The translations under genes were made by a program, and so were the position numbers. 64,000 nucleotides of DNA from Conexibacter sp. CPCC 206217 (lineage in GTDB: Bacteria > Actinomycetota > Thermoleophilia > Solirubrobacterales > Solirubrobacteraceae), in assembly GCF_030646165.1 (NCBI RefSeq), contig NZ_JAUTDO010000001.1, forward strand, positions 248,001-312,000, given 5' to 3'. Shown here piece by piece: positions 56,171 to 63,488 of the stretch (position 1 is its first letter; each line of letters starts with the position of its first letter). Below the pieces are notes generated by a model. The model was not told the origin of the DNA. It made no database searches and worked only from the letters and a program-made list of their open reading frames with translations.

Positions 56171-56782
56171 GTGTCCGAACCCGTCCCAACGCTCGCCTCG
56201 CCCTCCCTCGTGGGACCACGCGCGCTCGACCTCGGCCCGATCGCGCGGCGGATCGCCATGGTGCGCGCCGTGATCGCCCTCGTCTGGGCGGCCGCTCTGG
56301 TCGCGGCGATCGGCGACCGCATCCCCACGACCGCGTCCGACGTGACCACGCTGGCCGCCGTGCTGCTCACCGCCTACCCCGTCATCGACGTCGTCTCGTC
56401 CCTCGTCGAAGCGACCTCGCGGACCGGCCGCCCGGCCGCGGTCCTGCGGGTCAACGCCGCAATCAGCGCCGTCGCCGCGATCGCACTGGCCGTTGCGACC
56501 TTCGCGGGCGACGCCGGCACGACGCTCGTCGCCTTCGGTGCGTGGGCGGGCGTGTCGGGTGCGATCCAGCTCGGCGTCGCGCTGCACCGCCGCCACGGCG
56601 GCGACCGTCAGTGGCCGATGATCGTCAGCGGCGGACTCTCGACCGTCGCGGGCATCGCCTTCGTCGCGGCCTCGGCCCAAGACGCCGCGCACCTCGCCAA
56701 CCTGGCCGGCTACGCGGCGCTCGGCGCGCTGCTCTACCTGGTCTGGGCCATCCGCGCCCGCACCGCGAGCGGCCGCCGCTGA
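56171..56782 (+). CDS. small integral membrane protein (DUF308/HdeD-like)
   Basis: This 203-residue protein has about six hydrophobic segments arranged as three hairpins (VRAVIALVWAAALVAAIG, VTTLAAVLLTAYPVIDVV, AAISAVAAIALAVATFAG, and so on), as in DUF308-type membrane proteins. GTG 56171 is the start: AAGGAG is exactly 7 bases before it, while the earlier ATG at 56120 has none and would run through operator 2. It is presumably the TetR target. The function is unknown. Confidence 0.75.
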   Translation: MSEPVPTLASPSLVGPRALDLGPIARRIAMVRAVIALVWAAALVAAIGDRIPTTASDVTTLAAVLLTAYPVIDVVSSLVEATSRTGRPAAVLRVNAAISAVAAIALAVATFAGDAGTTLVAFGAWAGVSGAIQLGVALHRRHGGDRQWPMIVSGGLSTVAGIAFVAASAQDAAHLANLAGYAALGALLYLVWAIRARTASGRR

Positions 56783-56796
56783 CGCGCGCTCGGCGG

Positions 56797-57207
56797 CTAC
56801 TCCGCCGCCGGCGACATTGCGGCGACCGCCTCGCGCGAGATCTGCTCGAACTCGCCGGCCATCGCCTCCGCCAGCGCGTTCGCGGCCGACAGCGGGCGGA
56901 CCATCACCATCAGGTCGTCGATCCGGCCATCCGCGTCGATGTGCAGGAAGTCGCAGCCGTTGACCTGCTTGTCGCCGACTCTCGCCGTGAAGATCAGCGC
57001 CACGTCACGTCCGTCGGCGCTCACGATCTCACGCGCGTAGCGCAGATCCGTGAACACGCGCGAGACGCCGCGGATGATCGCCGCGGTGATCTCCCTGCCG
57101 GGATACGGCTTGAACGCGACGGGGCTGGTGAAGACGACGTCGTCGGCCAGCAGCGCCTCGATCGCGCCATGGTCTCCGGCCTCCGCGGCCTGGCGAAACG
57201 GATGCAT
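56797..57207 (-). CDS. SnoaL/NTF2-like fold protein
   Basis: The 136-residue protein has the cone-shaped NTF2-like fold by pattern: N-terminal helix with GDHGAIEALLADDVVFTSPV, then strands YAREIVSADGRDVALIF and CDFLHIDADGRIDDLMVMV. Such proteins include isomerases, polyketide cyclases and simple ligand binders; none can be chosen here. ATG 57207 has GAGAGGG 8 bases before it. It converges with the membrane-protein gene. Confidence 0.8.
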   Translation of the reverse strand: MHPFRQAAEAGDHGAIEALLADDVVFTSPVAFKPYPGREITAAIIRGVSRVFTDLRYAREIVSADGRDVALIFTARVGDKQVNGCDFLHIDADGRIDDLMVMVRPLSAANALAEAMAGEFEQISREAVAAMSPAAE

Positions 57208-57274
57208 CGTGCGACCCTCTCGATCTCCGGAAACGGTGGTCGACGCCACCCTAGCGCCCGGGGATCGGCGGAGA

Positions 57275-58414
57275 TCAGTCGTCGTCGAACTCGTGCTCGT
57301 AGCCCTGCCCGGAGCGCGGCTTGGCGCCGAAGCCCTGCTGCAGGCCGCCTCTGACGCCCGGCGGCGGCCCGCCCGGCTGGGGATCGCCGGCCCGGCCGCG
57401 CTGAGTCGGGCGGTCTCTGTCGCGGCTCGGCTGCACGCGCTTGGGCTCGTCTCTCTGCTTCGGGAAGTGCGGCGGCCACGGCGCGTCGCCGAGCCCGCCC
57501 TCCTCGTCGCGCCGCGCCAGCTCCAGCAGCTGCTCCAGCGAGCCGGGCACGTCGTCGATCGTCGCGGCCGGATCGCCGACGGTGCGCAGGCGCTCGGGGA
57601 CGGTGTCGATCCGCAGGTCGCCGGGCTCGGCCTGCGGGACCTCGTCCCACTCCAGCGCGCACGAGACGCGGGCATCGACGGTCGGGCGCACGGAATAGCA
57701 GGACGCGACGGTGCGGTCGCGCGCATTCTGGTTGTAGTCGACGAAGACGCCGTGGCGCTCCTCCTTCCACCACTTACTCGTCGCCAGGTCGGGCGCGCGC
57801 CGCTCGACCTCGCGCGCCAGCGCCAGCGCCGCGCGCCGCACCTCCAGGTGATCCCAGCGCGGCTCGATCCGCACGTTCACGTGGATGCCCTTTGACCCGG
57901 AGGTCTTCGGATAGCCGCGCAGCCCGTGCTCGGCCAGCACGTCGCGCACGACCATCGCCGTGCGCCGCACCGCATCCCACTCGATTCCGGGGGTCGGGTC
58001 GAGGTCGACGCGCAGCTCGTCGGGGTGGTCGAGGTCGTCACGCCGGGCGGGCCACGGGTTGAAGTCGATCACGCCGAGGTTGTTCGCCCACACCAGGTGC
58101 GCCGCGTCGTTGGCGACCAACTCCTCCGCGGTGCGACCGGAGGGGAACGCGACGGTGGCCGTCTCCAGCCAGTCGGGCACTCTCTTCGGCACGCGCTTCT
58201 GCCAGATCGGATCCTCGGTGATCCCGTTGACGAAGCGCTTCATCACGGTCGGGCGGTCGCGCAGGTGCACGAGCGCGGCGTCGGCGACCGCCATGTAGTA
58301 CTGCGCGAGGTCGAGCTTCGTCCAGCCCGGCTTGGGAAAGTAGACCTTGGCAGGGCTCGACAGACGGATCTCACGCCCCGCCACCTCAAGCATCGTGTAC
58401 TCGCTTCTGGCCAC
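57275..58414 (-). CDS. LigD-type polymerase-domain protein (NHEJ)
   Basis: This 379-residue archaeo-eukaryotic-primase-like polymerase is related to the LigD PolDom of bacterial end joining. The metal-binding pair is Asp137/Asp139 (VDLDPTPG), and KTSGSKGIHVNV follows. The nucleotide-contact motif usually written HPWP is NPWP here. A glycine/arginine/proline-rich tail of about 70 residues follows. Start GTG 58414 has AGGG 9 bases upstream. No Ku or ligase gene is in the window. A similar gene is immediately upstream. Confidence 0.9.
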   Translation of the reverse strand: MARSEYTMLEVAGREIRLSSPAKVYFPKPGWTKLDLAQYYMAVADAALVHLRDRPTVMKRFVNGITEDPIWQKRVPKRVPDWLETATVAFPSGRTAEELVANDAAHLVWANNLGVIDFNPWPARRDDLDHPDELRVDLDPTPGIEWDAVRRTAMVVRDVLAEHGLRGYPKTSGSKGIHVNVRIEPRWDHLEVRRAALALAREVERRAPDLATSKWWKEERHGVFVDYNQNARDRTVASCYSVRPTVDARVSCALEWDEVPQAEPGDLRIDTVPERLRTVGDPAATIDDVPGSLEQLLELARRDEEGGLGDAPWPPHFPKQRDEPKRVQPSRDRDRPTQRGRAGDPQPGGPPPGVRGGLQQGFGAKPRSGQGYEHEFDDD

Positions 58415-58469
58415 CTGGCGGGACCCTACCGCGCGAGCAAGCGGTGGTCGATGCGGGCGCCGCCGAGCC

Positions 58470-59447
58470 TCACTCGCCCTGCGCCTCTCTCCGCTGCGCG
58501 CGAGCGCGCCGCTTGCCCTCGTGCATCGCCGCGACGCGCGCGACCGGGATCGCGCGGCCTTCCTCGATCAGCTCGCCAGGCAGCGGCTGCGCATCGGGCA
58601 GCTCCGCCGCCCACGGGTCACCGGCGCCGATCAGTCTCGGCACGGTGTGGATCGTGAAGTCGGCCGGCACGACGCTGTCGAGCTGGTCCCATCGCAACGG
58701 GAACGAGACCGGCGTGCCGGGCCGGATCCGCGGGCTGTACGCGGCGACGACGCTCGCGCCGCCCGCGCGGGTCGCGTCCACGAAGACCTTCCCGCCGCGG
58801 TCGGCGACCACGTATTCGGTCGTCGCCAGCTCGGGGTCGAGCCGCGCGGCGCGCACGGCGAGGGCGCGTGTCGCCGCGGCGATCTCCTCCATCGTCGCCG
58901 GTTGCGCGATCGGGACGAACACGTGCACGCCCTTCGCGCCGCTGGTCTTGACCGCGCCCGCGAGCCCGGCGTCCGCGAGCGCCTGGCGGACGAGCTGCGC
59001 ACTGCGCACGACGACGTCGAACGACGCGCCGGCCGGCGGGTCGACGTCGAGCACGAGATCGCTCTGCGGGTGGCCGGGCACGTCGATGCGCGCCAGTCCC
59101 GGATGGTATTCGACCGCGCGCTGGTTGGCGAACCACAGCAGCGTCGGCCAGTCGTCGCAGAGCGCGTAGGCGACGTCGCGCTTCGACGCCTCCGCCCAGA
59201 TCGTGACCGTCCGCAGCCACGGCGGCGCGTATCTCGGGACGTTCTTCTGCATGAACGGCCTGCGCCCGCGCAGCGCGCGCATCACCGACAGCGGCCGCTC
59301 GCGCAGCACGGCGAGGAGGGGCTCGGCGACCGCTTCGAGATAGTCGACCAGGTCCCGCTTCGTCGCCTGCGCACCGTCGAACAGGGGCTGGTCGAGGTTC
59401 GTGAGCTGAACCTCCTCGGGGCGTCCCGTCGTCTCGTCCGGTGCCAC
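58470..59447 (-). CDS. LigD-type polymerase-domain protein (second copy)
   Basis: The 325-residue protein has the same domain: LTNLDQPLF at the start, EYHPGLARID (His kept), DLVLDVDPPAG with the Asp pair, and KTSGAKGVHVFVPI. It shares low identity with its neighbour, so the duplication is old or the two were brought together. GTG 59447 has GGTGGG upstream. It ends in a Lys/Arg-rich stretch (HEGKRRARAQRREAQ). A role in end-joining repair, perhaps with a separate ligase elsewhere, is inferred. Confidence 0.88.
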   Translation of the reverse strand: MAPDETTGRPEEVQLTNLDQPLFDGAQATKRDLVDYLEAVAEPLLAVLRERPLSVMRALRGRRPFMQKNVPRYAPPWLRTVTIWAEASKRDVAYALCDDWPTLLWFANQRAVEYHPGLARIDVPGHPQSDLVLDVDPPAGASFDVVVRSAQLVRQALADAGLAGAVKTSGAKGVHVFVPIAQPATMEEIAAATRALAVRAARLDPELATTEYVVADRGGKVFVDATRAGGASVVAAYSPRIRPGTPVSFPLRWDQLDSVVPADFTIHTVPRLIGAGDPWAAELPDAQPLPGELIEEGRAIPVARVAAMHEGKRRARAQRREAQGE

Positions 59448-59535
59448 GCGGCCCACCGTACCGCGTGGCACCGTCGGACCGGCGCTGAGCGCGCGGCACA
59501 TCCGCGAGGCTCCAGCACGCGTAGTCTCAGGTGAG

Positions 59536-60075
59536 ATGCGATGCAGGCTCCGCTTCACGGCCATCCTGATCAGCGCGTTGACCGCGCTGCTGTTGACGAT
59601 CGGCCTGAGCGCCTGCGGCGGTGGCAGCGACGACGGCGCGACCAGCGCGACCAGCGCCGAGCGGGTTCCCTCCCCCACGACGCCGAGCGGCGGCAACGTC
59701 GATCCCGCCGACGTGCAGGTCGTCCTCGCATGGGCGACGACGCTGCAGCGCGGCGACGTCAGAGGCGCCGCGATGTTCTTCGCGCTGCCGAGCGCCGTCT
59801 CCAACGGCGGCAGACCGATCGCGCTGCGGACGCGCGCCGCGGTGCAGGCGTTCAACCGCTCGCTCCCCTGCGGTGCGGACCTGATCGGCACGAGAGCGGC
59901 CGCCGACGGCTTCTTCGTCGCCACCTTCCGCCTCACCGACCGCCCCGGCGGCGACTGCGGCACCGGCACCGGCAACACGGCCAGCACCGCCTTGCACGTC
60001 ACCGACGGTCTGATCGACCACTGGCTCCGCGTCCAGGACCTCGAAGCCGAGCCGGCGCCCGGCACGCCGTCGTAG
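59536..60075 (+). CDS. putative lipoprotein of unknown function
   Basis: The 179-residue product starts MRCRLRFTAILISALTALLL and has a lipobox LSAC, so it should be lipid-anchored on the outer face of the membrane. After a Ser/Thr-rich linker comes a small domain (ADVQVVLAWATTLQRGDVRGAAMFF), possibly NTF2-like, with two later Cys (LPCGADL, GGDCGTG) that may form a disulfide. ATG 59536 directly follows an AGGTGAG ribosome site. It is divergent from the LigD-like gene. Confidence 0.7.
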   Translation: MRCRLRFTAILISALTALLLTIGLSACGGGSDDGATSATSAERVPSPTTPSGGNVDPADVQVVLAWATTLQRGDVRGAAMFFALPSAVSNGGRPIALRTRAAVQAFNRSLPCGADLIGTRAAADGFFVATFRLTDRPGGDCGTGTGNTASTALHVTDGLIDHWLRVQDLEAEPAPGTPS

Positions 60076-60164
60076 CCGACTGCCCGCGCGGCGGCCCAAA
60101 CAGCCCGTCCCGCCTGGCGCGTTCTTACAAGACGCGGTGCGACGGTCGGGGTACGGTGGCGCGC

Positions 60165-60503
60165 ATGACGAACGGATCGACGCAGGGCGCCGGGGAGCGG
60201 GTGGCGCGGTACGGGAAGATGGTCGCGAGCGCGGGGCGCGGCGGGGAGGTCGCGGAGCTGCTGCTGGCGGCCGCGGCGGAGATGGACGGCGATCCCGGCT
60301 GCGAGCTGTATCTCGTGCAGCACGAGACCGGCGCCCCGGACACGATCTGGGTGACGGAGCTGTGGCGCAGCCAGGCCGACCTCGATCAGGCGATCGCGCA
60401 GATCCGCGGCAGCGAGTCGGTGGCGCAGGTGATGGCGCTCGTCGAAGCGGGCGAAGCGGTCGAGCTGACGTTGCTGGGCGGCAAGGGACCGGTGCCGGCG
60501 TGA
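60165..60503 (+). CDS. antibiotic-biosynthesis-monooxygenase (ABM) domain protein
   Basis: This 112-residue dimeric alpha/beta barrel protein has GKMVASAGRGGEVAELLLAA, CELYLVQHETGAPDTIWVTE and WRSQADLDQAI, which follow the ABM pattern. Members act as cofactor-free oxygenases, haem-degrading enzymes or simple stress proteins. Start ATG 60165. It overlaps the next gene by GTGA, so they are translated together. Confidence 0.83.
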   Translation: MTNGSTQGAGERVARYGKMVASAGRGGEVAELLLAAAAEMDGDPGCELYLVQHETGAPDTIWVTELWRSQADLDQAIAQIRGSESVAQVMALVEAGEAVELTLLGGKGPVPA

Positions 60504-61108
60504 GCGAGACCGCCGACCCCGACCGTCACGACGTTCCCGACGAGCTGCCGATCCTCCCGTTCGCCTCGCAGGAGCTGTTCGCGTCCTGGCTGGAGGAGAA
60601 CGTCGCGAGCGAGCGCGGAGTGTGGATCAAGGTCGCGAAGAAGGCGACCGGGATCCCGACCGTCACCCATCACGAGGCGCTCGACGTGGCGCTCTGCCAC
60701 GGCTGGATCGACGGACAGCGGCGCGCGCTCGACGAGCAGTTCTTCCTCCAGCGCTTCACCCCGCGCACACGCGCGAGCAGATGGTCGAAGGTCAACTGCG
60801 CGAAGGTGCTGGCGCTGATCGACGCCGGCGCGATGCGGCCCGGCGGGCTCGCGGAGATCGAGCGCGCGAGAGCGAACGGCAGCTGGGACGCGGCGTACGA
60901 CAGCCCGGCCAACGCCACCGTGCCCGACGACCTGCAGGCCGCGCTCGACGCCGCCCCGGGCGCGGCCGACTTCTTCGCCGCGCTCGACAGCCGCAACCGC
61001 TTCAGCATCCTGCACCGTGTCCACGACGCCAAGCGCCCCGAGACGCGCGCCAGACGGATCGCCAGATATGCCGCGATGTGCGCGGCCGGGAAGCAGATCC
61101 ACCCGTAG
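60500..61108 (+). CDS. YdeI/OmpD-associated family protein
   Basis: The 202-residue protein has the YdeI family signatures: ASQELFASWLEENVASERGVWIKVAKK, HHEALDVALCHGWIDGQRRALDE, QRFTPRTRASRWSKVN, and a C-terminal ETRARRIARYAAMCAAGK. The molecular role of the family is unknown; some members are linked to resistance to stress or antimicrobial peptides. GTG 60500 overlaps the ABM stop. Confidence 0.88.
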   Translation: MSETADPDRHDVPDELPILPFASQELFASWLEENVASERGVWIKVAKKATGIPTVTHHEALDVALCHGWIDGQRRALDEQFFLQRFTPRTRASRWSKVNCAKVLALIDAGAMRPGGLAEIERARANGSWDAAYDSPANATVPDDLQAALDAAPGAADFFAALDSRNRFSILHRVHDAKRPETRARRIARYAAMCAAGKQIHP

Positions 61109-61145
61109 GCGCGCAGCGTGCGCGGGCGGAGCCGCGAGCCGCGTG

Positions 61146-61385
61146 CTAGCTCGGCGGGCGCCGCCGCTCGGCGTCGCGGGCGCGTTCGCGATCCTCGCTG
61201 TAGCCGATCTCGAGGAACGCGAACGAGACGACGAGCACGCCGCCGACGCCGAAGATCCCGAAACCGATCGCCTGCAGCGTGCCGTCCGTGATCGTTGCGA
61301 TCACCGCGCCGACGACGATCAGCACCACCGGCAGGATCATCCGGCGCAGGGCGGCGCGCTTCCATTCGTCGGTCGGCAGCTTCAT
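61146..61385 (-). CDS. small two-helix membrane protein
   Basis: Not recognised. The 79 residues begin MKLPTDEWKRAALRRMIL and have two hydrophobic segments (LPVVLIVVGAVIATI and IGFGIFGVGGVLVVSFAFL), then a charged tail (EDRERARDAERRRPPS). The start could also be GTG 61394. It is a probable inner-membrane protein of unknown role. Confidence 0.6.
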   Translation of the reverse strand: MKLPTDEWKRAALRRMILPVVLIVVGAVIATITDGTLQAIGFGIFGVGGVLVVSFAFLEIGYSEDRERARDAERRRPPS

Positions 61386-61431
61386 CTCTCCCACGCTCTG
61401 CCCGCGAACGCTACCGCCTACGCCGCCCACC

Positions 61432-62292
61432 TCAGCCCGCCGCCCAGTACCCGTCGTTGGCCATCGCGGTGAACGACGCTCCCGCCTCCTCCAGCTCCCT
61501 GCGCGCGGCGGGGATCGAGACGCCGCGCACCGCCGCTACCTCGGCCGTCGCGAGCGGGTACGGCGCCCACGCCAGCAGCTCGCCGACCGACTCCGGCGCC
61601 GCTCTGCGCGGCAGCTGCGGCGCCGCGCTCGCGATCGCGACCTCGTACGCCGCCCACGGCTGGAAGCCGGGCGCCGAGGTCGTCCGCTCGCCCGCCTCGA
61701 CGACCGCCGAGCTGGCCGTGTAGCGCATGCCGCCGCCGTCGCCGTTGCGGGCGAGCTTGTGCGGCAGCGCCAGCGCCTCGGGCACCGGCGCGCGCGCCGC
61801 CGCGACGTCCTCCTCCAGCGCCGCCTCGACCGCGTCGTCGGCGAGCCACGCCTCCAACTCCGCCGCCTCGATGCCCGCGTCCGCCGCGGCGGCGACCAGC
61901 GTCGCCGGCTCGTCGATGACCGACCCGAGCGAGTGGACGTGCACGCGAACCGCGCGCAGGAGCGCGTCGGCCACAGCGTCGCCGCGCGACAGCCGCGCGC
62001 CGACGAACGCCTTGCACGCCGCGCGCGTCGACGGCAGGAACTCCCGCGCGCCCACCGCCATCGGCATTCCGTACTCGTCGCGCATGCGCTGCGCGTTGGC
62101 GACGAGCATGTCGGAGGTCAGGTGCGTCCCCTCGAACGTGCCACGCTCGGAGCGCAGCACGATCATCCGCGTGCGCACGTCGACCGCGTCGCCGTAGTGC
62201 CAGCGCACCTGCAGGTCCTGCCGCTGGGCGTTGAAGCCGAACGGGCAGCCGGGATCGGTGAAGATCGTGACGGTCGCTGCGGCTGGGGCCAT
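61432..62292 (-). CDS. DsbA/FrnE-like thioredoxin-fold protein lacking the second active-site Cys
   Basis: The 286-residue protein begins with a thioredoxin-fold strand and the motif TIFTDPGCPFGFNAQR. The Cys (about residue 16) is kept, but the CxxC second Cys is Phe. A helical insert (about 90-170) as in FrnE/2-hydroxychromene-2-carboxylate isomerase relatives follows, then GERTTSAPGFQPWAAYEVAI. There is no signal peptide, so it is cytoplasmic. It may be a monothiol enzyme or a glutathione-dependent isomerase. ATG 62292 has GGAG 10 bases upstream. Confidence 0.78.
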   Translation of the reverse strand: MAPAAATVTIFTDPGCPFGFNAQRQDLQVRWHYGDAVDVRTRMIVLRSERGTFEGTHLTSDMLVANAQRMRDEYGMPMAVGAREFLPSTRAACKAFVGARLSRGDAVADALLRAVRVHVHSLGSVIDEPATLVAAAADAGIEAAELEAWLADDAVEAALEEDVAAARAPVPEALALPHKLARNGDGGGMRYTASSAVVEAGERTTSAPGFQPWAAYEVAIASAAPQLPRRAAPESVGELLAWAPYPLATAEVAAVRGVSIPAARRELEEAGASFTAMANDGYWAAG

Positions 62293-62430
62293 GCTTGCGC
62301 GCTCCTGTGACTTCAAGACTCGGACGGGTTCGACGGGCGTCGAAGAGACTACCCGCCGATCCGCGTCGCGATCCGCCCCGCTGCGGCTGCGCATGGCGAT
62401 GCCGGCCGCAGCGCTCGCCGCGCGCGATCC

Positions 62431-63180
62431 CTACGACACCCGCGTCACTCTGATCCGCACCTGCGTCTGGACGCAGACTCTCAGCCCTCTGCCTCTCATC
62501 GTCCCGCACCGGCCTCTTCTGAGTTTGCGCTCGATGATCCGCGTCGTCCCGGGCTTCATCCGCAGCAGCTGCCGGGTGCCGTTCGGGATCAGGACTCTGT
62601 CGAGACGCGGCGTGGTGCTGCCGAGCGGAAGCCCGTCCTGTCTCGGCTCGGGACAATCGCTGAAATCGGCCTCCGGAGAAGCGCTGACGGTGATCCCCCT
62701 GTCGCTGACGAACATCATCAGGAAGCCTCTTCGCGTCGGCGCGAAGCCGCCGCAGTCGTCGAAGCCCTTGTCGTCGAAGACGTCGCCCGTGCACTGCCCG
62801 TACTCGCTGCTGGGGCCGCACGGCGAGCACGCCTCCGTCGACGGCGCGAGGTGCGAGCGGAAGCGCCAGTAGCGGATCAGCTCGGTCGTCGGCTGGAGGT
62901 CGGAGCTGACCTGGCCCCAGATCGTGTCGGTGAGCGGGTGGCGGATCAGCGCGAGGTTGAACGTCCGCCCCGCCACCGTCTCGAACGCGACCGTGCTGTT
63001 GGCGACGGTCCAGTTCGCGCAGTCCTCGGGGTAGTTGCCGTCCTCCAGATGCGACTTCTCGCTCGAGTAGGCGCGCAGCGTCAGTCTGTACTTCGGCGTG
63101 TCGGCGGCGCTTGCGGTCGCGGACGCCGCGCCCAGTCCCAAGAGCGCCAGGACGGCGAGCGCTGCTGCGATGCGTTTCAT
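62431..63180 (-). CDS. secreted Cys-rich protein of unknown function
   Basis: Not recognised. The 249 residues start with a signal peptide (MKRIAAALAVLALLGLGAAS, cleavage near ASA-ADT). The mature part has about ten Cys (for example ACSPCGPSSEYGQC, FDDCGGF), suggesting several disulfides, and a basic C-terminus with RIIERKLRRGRCGTMRGRG. It is exported. It is preceded 17 bp upstream by a small secreted-protein gene on the same strand, probably one operon. Confidence 0.65.
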   Translation of the reverse strand: MKRIAAALAVLALLGLGAASATASAADTPKYRLTLRAYSSEKSHLEDGNYPEDCANWTVANSTVAFETVAGRTFNLALIRHPLTDTIWGQVSSDLQPTTELIRYWRFRSHLAPSTEACSPCGPSSEYGQCTGDVFDDKGFDDCGGFAPTRRGFLMMFVSDRGITVSASPEADFSDCPEPRQDGLPLGSTTPRLDRVLIPNGTRQLLRMKPGTTRIIERKLRRGRCGTMRGRGLRVCVQTQVRIRVTRVS

Positions 63181-63196
63181 GGCGATGGGGTCCTTC

Positions 63197-63400
63197 TCAG
63201 CGGACGGCGATCGTCGCGCGACGCGCGACCGATCTGCCGGCCTTCGGGGTGAACGTGATCGGCAGCGCCAGGCTGGCGCCGCGGCGGATCTGCGCTGCGG
63301 CCGCGACCGCGGCGAACGCGGCGACGGGCGCCAGCGCGGCCAGGAGTGGCAGAGACGACAGACGGCGGTGCGGCCGGCTCCGGAGACGTGATGAGAGCAT
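63197..63400 (-). CDS. small secreted or anchored protein
   Basis: A 67-residue frame from ATG 63400 begins with basic residues (MLSSRLRSRPHRRL), then a hydrophobic run LPLLAALAPVAAFAAVAAAA that could be a signal peptide, followed by about 30 polar residues. An ATG at 63433 is also possible. No family was recognised. Its reality rests on the signal-like N-terminus and tight spacing to the next secreted protein. Confidence 0.42.
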   Translation of the reverse strand: MLSSRLRSRPHRRLSSLPLLAALAPVAAFAAVAAAAQIRRGASLALPITFTPKAGRSVARRATIAVR

Positions 63401-63437
63401 CGTCGGAGCCTGCGGGCCGGCGGCCTCCTCCACATGG

Positions 63438-63451
63438 GAGGGAATTCCCTC
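63438..63451. promoter_or_regulatory. palindromic operator candidate
   Basis: GAGGGAATTCCCTC is a perfect 14-bp palindrome between the divergent secreted-protein operon and the AAA regulator gene, directly upstream of a -35-like TTGTTC. Confidence 0.45.
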
Positions 63452-63452
63452 A

Positions 63453-63480
63453 TTGTTCCTCGCCGGGTTGGGGGTACTGT
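63453..63480 (+). promoter_or_regulatory. promoter for a leaderless regulator mRNA
   Basis: TTGTTC (63453-63458) and TACTGT (63475-63480) are separated by 16 bp. The -10 ends only 8 bases before GTG 63489, so transcription should start at or next to the start codon. No SD is present, which fits leaderless translation. Confidence 0.45.
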
Positions 63481-63488
63481 GCGGCGCA

